Source of the DNA: Marinobacterium mangrovicola
Lineage (GTDB): Bacteria > Pseudomonadota > Gammaproteobacteria > Pseudomonadales > Balneatricaceae
Assembly: GCF_004339595.1 (NCBI RefSeq)
Contig: NZ_SMFU01000007.1
Span: 372,001-436,000, forward strand
Direction of reading: 5' to 3'
DNA length: 64,000 nt
The position numbers were made by a program, and so were the translations under genes. Positions 45,101-53,137 of this stretch are shown one piece after another. Positions within the stretch are counted from its first letter, which is position 1. Each line of letters starts with the position of its first letter. The notes beneath the pieces were generated by a model. The model saw only the letters and a program-made list of their open reading frames with translations, searched no databases and was not told the DNA's origin.

Positions 45101-45660
45101 TGGGCATGCCGTTGCCCGGCTCCTGGTTCCGGGTGGTGGATCCCGAGTCTTTTGAGCCGCTGCCTGAGGGTGAGGCTGGGATGGTAATGATCGGTGGTAC
45201 CCAGATTATGCAGGGCTACCTCGACGATCCGGAGCGTACTGCGCAAGTGATCATCGAACAGGATGGCTTGCGCTGGTACGTCACCGGCGATAAAGGCTGG
45301 CTCGATGAAAACGGTTTCCTGACCCTGATCGACCGCTACTCCCGCTTTGTGAAGGTTGGCGGTGAGATGATCTCGCTCGGTGCGGTTGAGGAGAAAGCGC
45401 GCGCCATCCTTGGGGCTGATACTGCGCTGATGGCCACCGCCATCGAGGACAGCCGTAAGGGGGAACAGGTAGTTCTGATGGTTGAATCCGATGAGGCCGA
45501 AGAGATCCCGGCAAGGTTGAGAAACGGCGGTATGGCCGCACTTATGTTACCAGGCAAGGTGCTGTCGGTTGCCGAGTTGCCTTATCTGGGCAGCGGCAAG
45601 CCGGATTTCTGCGCCGCCCGAGCCCTGGCGCTGGACTTGTGCCAAGGGGATTCGACATAA
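42160..45660 (+). CDS. aas: LplT-Aas fusion: lysophospholipid flippase, 2-acyl-GPE acyltransferase and acyl-ACP synthetase
   Basis: One 1166-residue protein joins functions split over lplT and aas in E. coli. Residues about 15-425 are a 12-helix MFS transporter like LplT, which brings lysophospholipid inward. Residues about 440-630 are a PlsC acyltransferase, with HX4D NHISWLD (His465, Asp470) and FPEGAISHSG. Residues about 650-1150 are an AMP-forming ligase, with ILFSSGSEGTPKGV (about 806) and GYGCTETTP (about 947), that supplies activated fatty acid. Together they remodel phosphatidylethanolamine by recycling the lyso form. GGAGGGG precedes ATG 42160. Fused forms are known in other proteobacteria. 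Confidence 0.92.
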   Translation: MTSGSRHQDTKDNPLWRIAGFLPFIAVAFLNATLDLGHKILIQNTLFKAYDGPEQVLLTAVVNALILLPFILLFTPAGFLSDRFAKPRVIRNTAAAAIGLTLAITLCYYQGWFVPAFVMTFLLATQSALYSPAKYGYIRELVGSDNLSSANGWVQAATIISILGAIVLFSLLFEARLAQTALVESTPADVLKQIAPLGWLLVLLACVEWLLALRLGKGQGRPELKLDRGAYLRGQLLRRNLKRVTSHRPIFWSVMGLALFWSISQVMVAVYPAYVKAHLGELNTFLIQGAMALAGVGILLGSMLVARLSRHHINLGLIPAGAVIVALGLLFLPASGSLVEAGMMFFAVGFGGALAIVPLNALIQFHAPEGESGAILAGNNFLQNVAMFSCLVATVASAYLEVPARMLLVVLAVAAAVAAVLAVIRMPEALMRLLVRMLLHRYRLRVLGFEHLPRDGTGALLLGNHISWLDWAMVQFACPRHVHFVMERSLYERWYLRWLLDCYRVIPVSSSGSREAMQRVGELLQQGKVVCVFPEGAISHSGQLAPFKRGFERAAEIAADSNARIIPFYLRGLWGSRFSRSNARPKMTRRAGWRRHVIVAFGAEMPLDSNATSVRAAVSELSISAWARYTDSLESLPRAFISTARAAPADWALTDLDGPALSHLRVLTASVLLSRRLRRCEGQRVGVLLPAAPGGVIGNLALLMAGKTLVPLNYTAPVEVLQKCAKRAGIKVLVTSSQFRKRLKQRGLDMEPLFDDLEVVELERLRGSIGKIEAVSTLISARLAPLWWLKFRYGGGAVLDDTAAILFSSGSEGTPKGVMLSHRNILANVKQIADVFNIREDDCVLGTLPTFHAFGLTATTMMPLIEGVPLVCHPDPTDAVNVAKAVARWRATLLCGTSTFLRLYARNSKVLPSMFESLRLVVAGAEKLSPKVRETFEARFRKKVLEGYGCTETTPVASVNLPDYLDTNYWTLQVGNKDGTVGMPLPGSWFRVVDPESFEPLPEGEAGMVMIGGTQIMQGYLDDPERTAQVIIEQDGLRWYVTGDKGWLDENGFLTLIDRYSRFVKVGGEMISLGAVEEKARAILGADTALMATAIEDSRKGEQVVLMVESDEAEEIPARLRNGGMAALMLPGKVLSVAELPYLGSGKPDFCAARALALDLCQGDST

Positions 45661-45685
45661 TACCTGAGTATAAAGGTATGTTTTT
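45660..45685 (+). terminator. Weak terminator-like hairpin after lplT-aas
   Basis: ATACCT (45660-45665) and AGGTAT (45674-45679) pair over an 8-base loop and are followed by GTTTTT. The stem begins at the stop codon and is AT-rich, so read-through to apbC, 52 bases downstream, is likely. Confidence 0.45.
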
Positions 45686-45711
45686 AGCCGTAGAATATTG
45701 GAGAAATTTGC

Positions 45712-46809
45712 ATGTCAGAGCTGGACCCGAACGCCATCAGGCGTTGTGTAGATACCTGGGTCGATCCCTGGTTGGAGCAGCCGCTGGGTGAAGCCGGTGC
45801 GGTTCGCCAGGTTGAATTGTCCGGAGACCAGGTCGTTGTTGCGCTGGAACTGCCTTACGCGGGTGCATGCGAGCATCAGTCTCTGAAAGATGCCCTGACT
45901 GAAGCGTTGCAGGGCAGCTGTGGCGTCAGCAATGTCAGCATCGACGTCCAGCAGAAGATCCCCGCCACAGGCTCTGAAAAGCAGCTGCCAGGTCTGGCCG
46001 GTGTGCGAAATATTATCGCGATCGCGTCCGGTAAGGGCGGGGTCGGTAAATCCACGACGACGACTAACCTGGCGCTGGCGCTTAAAGCACAGGGCGCGCG
46101 GGTTGGTGTGCTGGATGCGGATATCTACGGCCCGAGCCAGGGCATGATGCTCGGTGTTCCCTCCGGCACGCGTCCGCAAACCGCTGAAGATGACAAGTTC
46201 TTCCTGCCGGTGGAGAGTCACGGTGTCCAGGTGATGTCGATGAGCTTCCTGGTGGATGACGATACGCCGATGGTCTGGCGCGGTCCCATGGTCAGCGGTG
46301 CACTGCAGCAGCTGCTAAACCAGACCAAGTGGAATGATCTCGATTACCTGTTGATCGATATGCCGCCGGGAACCGGTGATATCCAGCTGACCCTGTCCCA
46401 GCGCGTGCCTGTATCCGGCGCGGTCATTGTGACCACACCTCAGGATATCGCGTTGCTGGATGCCCGTAAGGGGATCGAAATGTTCCGCAAGGTCGATATC
46501 CCCGTGCTGGGAGTGGTCGAGAATATGAGCACTCACATCTGTAGCAATTGCGGTCATGAAGAGGCGGTCTTCGGTGCTGGCGGCGGTGAGAAGCTGTCCC
46601 AGGATTACGACTGCAAGCTGCTGGGTCAGCTGCCGCTGACGCTGGCGATCCGTGAACAGTCTGACGGTGGTAAGCCGAGTGTTGTTTCCGATCCTGAAAG
46701 TGCTCACGCCCGGCGTTATCTTGAGATCGCCGCACGCCTGTCGGCCAGTCTGGTTAAGAAAGTGGGTAGCGCACCGCGAGGCCCTAAAATCCAGATCTTC
46801 GGCGACTGA
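45712..46809 (+). CDS. apbC: Iron-sulfur cluster carrier protein ApbC (Mrp)
   Basis: P-loop NTPase of the Mrp/NBP35 family that assembles and delivers 4Fe-4S clusters. The 365 residues comprise an N-terminal MIP18-like domain (about 10-85), then the deviant Walker A GKGGVGKST (about 107-115), LIDMPPGTGDIQL, and the cluster-binding CSNC pair (Cys277 and Cys280) in ICSNCGHEEAVFG. AATATTGGAGAAA precedes ATG 45712. Relevant to the iron-sulfur-rich Rnf and CysI proteins of this region, though that link is only functional. Confidence 0.95.
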   Translation: MSELDPNAIRRCVDTWVDPWLEQPLGEAGAVRQVELSGDQVVVALELPYAGACEHQSLKDALTEALQGSCGVSNVSIDVQQKIPATGSEKQLPGLAGVRNIIAIASGKGGVGKSTTTTNLALALKAQGARVGVLDADIYGPSQGMMLGVPSGTRPQTAEDDKFFLPVESHGVQVMSMSFLVDDDTPMVWRGPMVSGALQQLLNQTKWNDLDYLLIDMPPGTGDIQLTLSQRVPVSGAVIVTTPQDIALLDARKGIEMFRKVDIPVLGVVENMSTHICSNCGHEEAVFGAGGGEKLSQDYDCKLLGQLPLTLAIREQSDGGKPSVVSDPESAHARRYLEIAARLSASLVKKVGSAPRGPKIQIFGD

Positions 46810-46836
46810 CGCCGCTTTCCACTGACGCACCGCTTT

Positions 46837-46882
46837 AACGCCACCGGACGAGAGCTTTTCTAGCCCGTCCGGTGCTGGCGTT
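46837..46882. other. Large hairpin between apbC and dcd
   Basis: Nested arms AACGCC/GGCGTT (46837-46842, 46877-46882) and ACCGGACG/CGTCCGGT (46843-46850, 46866-46873) with a three-base bulge enclose a 15-base loop. No T-run follows on either strand, so it is more likely an mRNA 3' structure or a Rho-related element than an intrinsic terminator. Confidence 0.55.
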
Positions 46883-46949
46883 GGCGTCCCAAAGCGCTGT
46901 AGAATGGTGCGCTAATATTCACTCAAGTTCGTTACGCGCAAAGGAAAAC

Positions 46950-47516
46950 ATGGGCATTAAGTCAGATAGCTGGGTTCGCCGTATGGCGGAAGAAAAGAAG
47001 ATGATCGAGCCTTTTGAGCCGGGCCAGGTGCGCCGGGTCAACGATCAGCCTATCGTGTCCTATGGCACATCCAGCTACGGTTACGACGTGCGCTGTGCGG
47101 ACGAATTCAAGATCTTCACCAACATCAATTCATCGATCGTCGATCCGAAAAACTTCGACGAAAAGAGCTTTGTTGATGTGAAATCCGATGTCTGCATCAT
47201 TCCTCCCAACTCCTTTGCGCTGGCCCGCACCGTGGAATATTTCCGTATTCCCCGCGATGTGCTGACGATCTGCCTGGGCAAGAGCACCTATGCTCGTTGC
47301 GGCATCATCGTTAACGTCACCCCGCTGGAGCCGGAGTGGGAAGGTCACGTGACGCTGGAGTTTTCCAACACCACGCCGTTGCCGGCCAAAATATACGCCC
47401 ACGAAGGGGTCGCCCAGATGCTGTTTCTGGGGGCTGATGAAGTGTGCGAAACCTCTTATCTCGATCGCAAGGGTAAGTATCAGGGGCAGACCGGCGTCGT
47501 CGTTCCCCGTACCTGA
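46950..47516 (+). CDS. dcd: dCTP deaminase
   Basis: Converts dCTP to dUTP for dTTP synthesis. The 188 residues include [12 protein letters not shown] (about 32-43), [19 protein letters not shown] (catalytic Glu in LEPEWEGH, about 129) and [19 protein letters not shown] 46950 follows AAGGA; the frame is open for 26 codons upstream but [13 protein letters not shown] is the family start. Length matches the E. coli-type enzyme (193). Confidence 0.96.
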   Translation: MGIKSDSWVRRMAEEKKMIEPFEPGQVRRVNDQPIVSYGTSSYGYDVRCADEFKIFTNINSSIVDPKNFDEKSFVDVKSDVCIIPPNSFALARTVEYFRIPRDVLTICLGKSTYARCGIIVNVTPLEPEWEGHVTLEFSNTTPLPAKIYAHEGVAQMLFLGADEVCETSYLDRKGKYQGQTGVVVPRT

Positions 47517-47544
47517 GACAATTCACCCGATTAGCACAGACTCT

Positions 47545-48186
47545 ATGAACTATAGCCATAAGCAGATAGAAGACTTCTGGCAGCACGTCGAGCAGACGCT
47601 CGACCAGTTGCTGGCCAGTCAGCAGGATGCGCATTTTGAAGCCGATGCGTTGCTGAACGCTTATCGTTCCAGCCTGCAGAAGATCGATCGCAATCTGACC
47701 TTTCACTTCGAGAAGGAGTCGGAAGGCGGTCCGGTCGAGATGGTGTTTGGTTGTGATGGCTACCCGGAGTCGATTCATGCGGTGCTTTCGCTGGTCGGTG
47801 CTGCGCCGGACCTGTCCGGTATCAGCTTCCGCGCGTTTAACGAGCGCTACGATCCGGTGCCCGCGTTCGTCAACATGGGTGATGAACTGTGCGAAATCGA
47901 TGAATTCTGGTGCTCCCTGCGACAGCTTAACGGCAAGCTTCAGTTGGCCGTTTATCTGCGTGATGCGCCGAAGATTCTGGAAATGGATCCCCGTGTCGAA
48001 GCGGTCATGATTCTGCTGGATGCGCTGATCGGCGAGTATGAGCTGATGACCCGTATCTGGTCGCTGGACTGGTATGAGTTGCCGGTCGACCCGATCGACT
48101 TCGGTCTGATGCCGCTGTCGCACCTGCGTCATGCCTTTGATGACATGAAGGACCGGGTTCAGCCGATCGGTATAACCATCCACTGA
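47545..48186 (+). CDS. Conserved-looking protein of unknown function
   Basis: No family was recognised. The protein has 213 residues and starts at ATG 47545 (MNYSHKQIEDFWQHVEQ), 28 bases after dcd. It is acidic and soluble with no signal or membrane segment, and alpha/beta-looking. It contains NLTFHFEKESEGGPVEMVFGCDG, a feature-poor middle, and a C-terminal SLDWYELPVDPIDFGLMPLSHL. The position right after dcd on the same strand suggests co-transcription. Followed by a hairpin with a T-run (48237-48261). Confidence 0.75.
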   Translation: MNYSHKQIEDFWQHVEQTLDQLLASQQDAHFEADALLNAYRSSLQKIDRNLTFHFEKESEGGPVEMVFGCDGYPESIHAVLSLVGAAPDLSGISFRAFNERYDPVPAFVNMGDELCEIDEFWCSLRQLNGKLQLAVYLRDAPKILEMDPRVEAVMILLDALIGEYELMTRIWSLDWYELPVDPIDFGLMPLSHLRHAFDDMKDRVQPIGITIH

Positions 48187-48236
48187 ATAGCTATCCGGCG
48201 GTGCGTGCAATTATCGTCGGGAAGATTACTATTAAG

Positions 48237-48261
48237 GGTGCCGCGTTTGTGGCACCTTTTT
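48237..48261 (+). terminator. Rho-independent terminator after the dcd-linked gene
   Basis: GGTGCC (48237-48242) and GGCACC (48251-48256) form a 6-base stem over an 8-base loop, followed by TTTTT. It lies 51 bases after the upstream stop and 35 bases before the next start. Confidence 0.7.
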
Positions 48262-48295
48262 GTTTCTGTGTCCCCTTGTCTCCAGGAGGAGCGGT

Positions 48296-49081
48296 ATGAG
48301 TCGGTTAGCCGATCTACTGGAAAAGGTTCGTATTGAATACGTCCAGGTCATGGTCGATCATGGTGAGACTGAGCCTTATCTCACTGCCCATCGCGTCTGT
48401 AACGATCGCCTCTGGCTTTCCGGCGAAGAGCTGGCCGCCTTGATCGATGAAGATCCCAAGCTGCTGTCGGCACGCGCCAGTGACCTGATCGATGTGGATA
48501 GTGAGCGCGCCAATCCCTGTGTCGGTGCCATCGTCACCAGTAACATTGTTGCGGCGGCGCTGGAGGGTTTGCTGGCGGTAGCGGTCAACCGTAACTGGCT
48601 GGAAGTGGATTCCGAGGGGCGGGTGTTGGTTGATGCCCATGAGCTCGACTCTGTGCCGGCAGTACATGGCATCGATTACACGGAAGCGGGCGAGTTTGTA
48701 CCCCAGCGCGGGCGCAGTCATCTCAGCGATCTGTTCCATCTGGCCGAGAAAGCCTACGTTGAACGTTTGGAAGAGGGGCCTCATGATGCCTATCAACTGG
48801 CATTGCTGGTGGCTTCTGATCACGCCATATTCACGCCCGATGAGCTGGCGCCGCTGCTACTGGAAAACCCGCTGCTGCTTGGGTTGCGTGGCGATGATCT
48901 ATTGGATGAAGACCTGTTCGAGGGTGATCCGCCTGCTGGCATGATCATCAGTGCGCATCTTACTGAAATGCTGGTGCAGCAGTTGCTGGAACGTGGTGTT
49001 GAGGTAGGCGCGATCGGTCATGACAGTGAGGGGCAGCCGATCCTGTCGGAAGCCGAAGAGGATAACCCCACGGTTCACTGA
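48296..49081 (+). CDS. Acidic protein of unknown function
   Basis: No family was recognised. The protein has 261 residues, very acidic (repeated LIDEDP, LLDEDLFEGDP, SEAEEDNP) and without membrane segments. It appears to hold two similar halves: a 'ElaalIdEdPkLLsaRasDLiD' unit near residues 43-65 and a 'ELaplLLeNPLLLGLRGDDLLD' unit near 184-205, suggesting an internal duplication. ATG 48296 is preceded by the excellent ribosome site AGGAGGAG. The frame extends 12 codons upstream of that ATG, but the ribosome site decides. Convergent with tolC. Confidence 0.75.
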   Translation: MSRLADLLEKVRIEYVQVMVDHGETEPYLTAHRVCNDRLWLSGEELAALIDEDPKLLSARASDLIDVDSERANPCVGAIVTSNIVAAALEGLLAVAVNRNWLEVDSEGRVLVDAHELDSVPAVHGIDYTEAGEFVPQRGRSHLSDLFHLAEKAYVERLEEGPHDAYQLALLVASDHAIFTPDELAPLLLENPLLLGLRGDDLLDEDLFEGDPPAGMIISAHLTEMLVQQLLERGVEVGAIGHDSEGQPILSEAEEDNPTVH

Positions 49082-49117
49082 CCTCCCTGAGGAGATCATC
49101 TCTCCTTTGTTTGTTAC

Positions 49118-50404
49118 CTATTTTGCGTCGGTCAGCCACTGGTCCAGGGCGATAAGATCCTCTGGGCTCAGGCTGCCGACCGTCTGCTTGAACTCAAACA
49201 GTGTGGTGATGTGGTCGTAGCGGCTGTTGGCGTAGTCTAGCAGGGCCTGATAAAGCGCGTTTTCCGCATCGAGTACATCGACCACGTTGCGAGTACCTAC
49301 CGAAAAGCCTTCCTCGTTCGCCGTCAGCGCAGTTTCGCGTGACTTGATGCTCTGCGCCCGTGCCTTGACGCTCTCAACGCTGGTGTTCAGGTCACGCAGC
49401 AGGGATCGGGTCTGCAGTGTCAGGGCGCGGCGCTGATCTTCCTGGTTAAAAAGTGCGGCCCGGTTGCGTTGATCCGCTGCGCGCACGCTGGAGCTGGTTG
49501 AGCCGCCGGTGTACAGCGGCATGGTCAGTGTCAGCGCTATGCTATTGGAATCGTTCCAGTCGCCGCGCTCAGTGGTTTCACCGCCTTGCGCCTCTATCGC
49601 CAGGCGCGGCAGGTGTTCAGAACGTGCGGCCTGTAGCGAGCGTCTTGCCGCCTGGCTGTCATACTGGCTGATCCTGTAAACCAGGTTGCCCTCGAAGGCG
49701 CGGTCCAGCCAGGTGGCAGGATCGGTTGGTTCGACAGACAGGATCGGGTAGTCCGGTTTAAGTGGCTGAATATTGTCGAAAGGGCTTCCCGCGAGGCGTT
49801 CGAGTGCCTCAAAGCTGTTGCTCAGTGCGCCCTGGGCGTCGATCAGCTGGACGGCGGCTTCGTCGTAGGAGGCCTGGGCGTCGAGGACGTCGGTCACGGC
49901 TATCAGTCCGACCTCGAACTGCGCCTGCACCTGTTCCAGGCGGCGTGACAGGGCGCGTTCCCGTGCCTGCGCCAGATCGAGAGTGTTCTGAGCGCGCAGA
50001 ACGCCAAGGTAAGCGTCTATGGATCTTAGAATCAACTCCTGCTGCGCCAGTGAGAAGGTGAGTTCTGCTTGCTCTTCCAGCAGTTGACCGCGCCGGAACG
50101 TGAACCAGGCGCTGGCATCGAACAGGGGCTGGGAGAGCGAAAGTGTGTAGCCGTGGCTGTTGCCATCGAGGAAGCGGTTATCGATGCGTGAGGTGTTGGC
50201 GTCGAGATTTGCCTGCGGCAAGAGTGCGGATCTGGCCTGGGTTGAGGACTCGGCGTCAGCCCGGAAAGTGGCTTCGGCTGCCTTTAATTGCGGATCCGCG
50301 TCCAACGCTTGTTGATAGAGGTCGAGAAGAGCGCCGGCGCTGGCCGGGGTGGTTGCGAGTGTGAAACAGATACCTGCAGCGGAGATACTTTTCCTTATTC
50401 TCAT
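49118..50404 (-). CDS. tolC: Outer membrane channel protein TolC
   Basis: Trimeric outer-membrane exit duct used by tripartite efflux pumps and type I secretion. The 428 residues include a signal peptide (cleavage near ATTPASA-GA, about 23), the duplicated outer membrane efflux protein layout (LDLYQQALDADPQLKAAEATFRA at the start; second copy around residue 210) and a C-terminal VDVLDAENALYQALLDY block as in TolC. ATG 50404 is used; the frame also permits a TTG one codon upstream. A single gene; partner pump genes are not in the window. Confidence 0.93.
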   Translation of the reverse strand: MRIRKSISAAGICFTLATTPASAGALLDLYQQALDADPQLKAAEATFRADAESSTQARSALLPQANLDANTSRIDNRFLDGNSHGYTLSLSQPLFDASAWFTFRRGQLLEEQAELTFSLAQQELILRSIDAYLGVLRAQNTLDLAQARERALSRRLEQVQAQFEVGLIAVTDVLDAQASYDEAAVQLIDAQGALSNSFEALERLAGSPFDNIQPLKPDYPILSVEPTDPATWLDRAFEGNLVYRISQYDSQAARRSLQAARSEHLPRLAIEAQGGETTERGDWNDSNSIALTLTMPLYTGGSTSSSVRAADQRNRAALFNQEDQRRALTLQTRSLLRDLNTSVESVKARAQSIKSRETALTANEEGFSVGTRNVVDVLDAENALYQALLDYANSRYDHITTLFEFKQTVGSLSPEDLIALDQWLTDAK

Positions 50405-50434
50405 CAATACACCCCTTGTATGTGTGTCTAGAGT

Positions 50435-51622
50435 CTAGGTCTCTTTTCTCTGGTCCGCCTTGGAGTCTCGAAGCCTCCGATCACAGAGTAGCATCAGGTC
50501 GTCGCTGCTGCCCCGGGTTTCTGACAGGCTGGAGATGCCAAAAGCGAGGCTGAAGCCGTCGATACCGGTCTCTTTGCGTAGCTGTTCTTCTACCTGTGTC
50601 AGTCGTTTTTTCAGTGGTGGTGCATGTTTGCCAAACGGCATCAGCAGTACAAATTCGTCTCCGCCGAAACGGAACACCTGGTCGCCACTGCGGCAGATCG
50701 CTTTGAGCGCCCCGGCAAGCAGTGTCAGTACCCGGTCACCGTAGTCGATGCCTTTGAGATTATTGATCGCTGACAGACCGTTGATATCGAGCATCGCCAT
50801 TTCGCAGTTCTTTTCGCTTTGCAGATAGTGCAGCTCAGCCTGTTCCAATGCGGCGTCGAAGGCCGCGCGGCCGGGCAGACCGGTCAGTGTATCCCTGGGA
50901 TGAGTATTCTCGTCGGCGCTCTCCGGTGCTGATTCCGGCTCGCTGGCAAAGTGGCCAGCCAGAATGTCGCCCGCCAGTTGGAGCAGGTGGATATTCTCGG
51001 TGAACGTATCGGGCTTCTCGTTTTCGAGTATTGCCAGATAACCCCGGGCTTTATTGTTGCTGTCGACCCGCTGGCTGATGAAGTAGTGGGGTTGGCTATC
51101 GGCTACCAGAGAATCCTCGGGGTAGTCCTGCGCCGGATTGGTAGCGAGCAGACGATCCTCGGTGGCGGCGTAGATCTTTTCGGCGAGGGCGTGCTCTGAG
51201 GTCAGTCGGCGCGGCGGCAGAGTCTCACCGTCGTGCCAGTGGCCGAGCAGTTCATCCGCATCTTCGCTCTGGTGTTTCACCGCGACCAGTTCCGTCTGTC
51301 CGATCATTGGGCCGAGAACGCGGGCGCAGGTCAGCCAGGGATCACCGCCGGCAGCCAGGGCGGGTATCAGTTCGCGAATAAGCCTGCGTTCATGCCGGCT
51401 GCTGGCCGATGGCGTGCCGATCAGGAGCAGGTATTCATCACAGCTCAAGCGTTCGAAGCGGTGGTCCTGTGCTGCTGTGTTGTGTTGCCTGATCAGGCTA
51501 TCGCGGCTGGCGCTCGGTAGCGCCTCAAACGAGGCGTTGGACCACTTGAGTTGGTTGTTAATCAGCAGTGCAACAGGGAGGAGGCTAGAGGAGAACAGTT
51601 CAGAGATTATGCGGGCTTTCAC
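50435..51622 (-). CDS. Diguanylate cyclase with unknown N-terminal sensor, GTG start
   Basis: The 395-residue protein's N-terminal 220 residues have a PAS/GAF-like pattern with no recognisable ligand motif. The C-terminal GGDEF domain is complete: DTLTGLPGRAAFD (about 241), MLDINGLSAINN, RFGGDEFVLL (about 318) and the inhibitory I-site RSGD exactly five residues before GGDEF. It should therefore make c-di-GMP with product inhibition. GTG 51622 follows AGGAG at good spacing, and the first residues MKARIIS fit. Downstream of the aminotransferase gene, separated by a terminator hairpin. Confidence 0.9.
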   Translation of the reverse strand: MKARIISELFSSSLLPVALLINNQLKWSNASFEALPSASRDSLIRQHNTAAQDHRFERLSCDEYLLLIGTPSASSRHERRLIRELIPALAAGGDPWLTCARVLGPMIGQTELVAVKHQSEDADELLGHWHDGETLPPRRLTSEHALAEKIYAATEDRLLATNPAQDYPEDSLVADSQPHYFISQRVDSNNKARGYLAILENEKPDTFTENIHLLQLAGDILAGHFASEPESAPESADENTHPRDTLTGLPGRAAFDAALEQAELHYLQSEKNCEMAMLDINGLSAINNLKGIDYGDRVLTLLAGALKAICRSGDQVFRFGGDEFVLLMPFGKHAPPLKKRLTQVEEQLRKETGIDGFSLAFGISSLSETRGSSDDLMLLCDRRLRDSKADQRKET

Positions 51623-51639
51623 GCTGGATCTCCTTTCCG

Positions 51640-51673
51640 TGAAAGGGAAGCGGCGGACGGGGTGTCCGCCGCT
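51640..51673 (-). terminator. Terminator after the aminotransferase gene (minus strand)
   Basis: Perfect 10-base GC-rich stem AGCGGCGGAC (51649-51658) / GTCCGCCGCT (51664-51673) with a 5-base loop. On the minus strand it is followed by TCCCTTTC, a short T-tract. It lies between the aminotransferase stop (51691) and the GGDEF gene start. Confidence 0.7.
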
Positions 51674-51690
51674 GTAGGATCATCGCTCCA

Positions 51691-52878
51691 TTACTGCGCC
51701 AGCGCTTTGGAGATGCGTCCGATCGCGTCCTTGAGGGTATCCAGGCTGGTGGCGAAGGAAAGGCGTAGGTTACCCGGTGCGCCAAAGGCGGAACCCGGTA
51801 CCAGGGCAACGCCCGCTTCGATCAGCAGAAACTCGGCGAAAGCGATATCGTCTTCAAACTCCGGACGGGAGTCGATCACCTTCTGGAAGCTCGGGAAAGC
51901 GTAGAAAGTACCGTCCGCTTCGATGCACTCGACACCTTCAATGGCATTCAGGGCGCTGACGACATAGTCGTGACGCTCTTTAAACGCCTTGACCATCTCC
52001 TCGACACACTCCTGGGAGCCTTCCAGTGCGGCCTGAGCTGCAACCTGGGAGATGGAAGTGGGGTTGGAGGTGCTCTGCGACTGAATCTTCTTCATCGCGC
52101 CGATCAGCTTGGCAGGGCCAGCTGCGTAACCGATACGCCAGCCGGTCATGGAGTAAGCCTTGGATACGCCATTCAGAACGACGGTGCGCTCATACAGTTC
52201 CGGGCAGGCGTTGACGATGTTGCAGAACGGCTTGCCGGTGAAACGGATGTGCTCATACATGTCGTCGGTGGCGATCAGCACGTTCGGGTAGCGCTTCAGC
52301 ACTTCACCCAGAGCTTTCAGCTCCTCTTCGGTGTACGCAACGCCGGTCGGGTTGGACGGGCTGTTCAGTACGACCAGGCGAGTCTTGTCGGTGATCGCTT
52401 CTTCCAGCTGTGCCGGAGTGATTTTGAAGCGCTGCTCCTGGGTAGTGGTCAGAATGACCGGAACGCCATCGGCAACTTTCACCATATCCGGGTAGGAAAC
52501 CCAGTAAGGTGCGGGAATAATCACCTCGTCGCCGGCGTCCAGCAGGGCCAGAGCCATGTTGAAAAAGCTCTGCTTACCGCCGCAGGAAACCAGAATCTGG
52601 TTAGCTTCGTATTTCAGGCCGTTTTCGTTTTCGAATTTGGCAATAATCGCCTTTTTCAGCGCGGGGGTGCCGTCGACAGCGGTGTATTTGGTGAAGCCGC
52701 TGTTCAGGGCATCAATCGCTGCCTGTTTAATGTGAGCGGGTGTATCGAAATCCGGTTCTCCAGCGCCCAGGCCGATAATGTTCTGGCCTGCCGCACGCAG
52801 TTCAGCTGCGCGGTTGGTCACCGCCAGCGTGGGAGAAGGTTTGATGCTGTTTACGCGGTTGGAAAGTTGCACGTCCAA
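51691..52878 (-). CDS. Class I pyridoxal-phosphate aspartate aminotransferase
   Basis: Aspartate/prephenate-type aminotransferase, 395 residues. Motifs are GLGAGEPDFDTPAHI (about 37-51), NSPSNPTGVAY (about 171), and the PLP lysine in SKAYSMTGWRIGYAAG (about 233-248). It belongs to subgroup I-gamma (AspB/AatA type) rather than the E. coli AspC subgroup. The start appears to be TTG 52878 (MDVQLSNRVNS), 7 bases after AGAGGA; a GTG two codons on is the alternative, and no ATG fits the family start. It diverges from uvrB. Confidence 0.9.
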   Translation of the reverse strand: MDVQLSNRVNSIKPSPTLAVTNRAAELRAAGQNIIGLGAGEPDFDTPAHIKQAAIDALNSGFTKYTAVDGTPALKKAIIAKFENENGLKYEANQILVSCGGKQSFFNMALALLDAGDEVIIPAPYWVSYPDMVKVADGVPVILTTTQEQRFKITPAQLEEAITDKTRLVVLNSPSNPTGVAYTEEELKALGEVLKRYPNVLIATDDMYEHIRFTGKPFCNIVNACPELYERTVVLNGVSKAYSMTGWRIGYAAGPAKLIGAMKKIQSQSTSNPTSISQVAAQAALEGSQECVEEMVKAFKERHDYVVSALNAIEGVECIEADGTFYAFPSFQKVIDSRPEFEDDIAFAEFLLIEAGVALVPGSAFGAPGNLRLSFATSLDTLKDAIGRISKALAQ

Positions 52879-53137
52879 GCTTGATTCCTCTTCCTGTCAG
52901 CGCCTGAAATGTACATGGCAAATGCTTTAGGAGCATACAGGATTCGGGGTGGACTCTGAATCCCTGTGCGACCTAAAAAGACGTAATTCGGCGCTTATGG
53001 TGAAAAAAGTTGCTGATAGGAAACTCATGCCACCGCCATCAGCGAGTGCTCCAACTGATCGGTTGGCCGTAAACCCAATGATTTAGGCCCCGGTGGCGCG
53101 TTATACTTCCCGGTTCGCTCGATAGCAGGATAGAAGG

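Noticed and set aside
52885..53137. LexA (SOS) box in front of uvrB
   Set aside because: No CTGT-N8-ACAG match was found; a single ACAG near 52940 has no partner.
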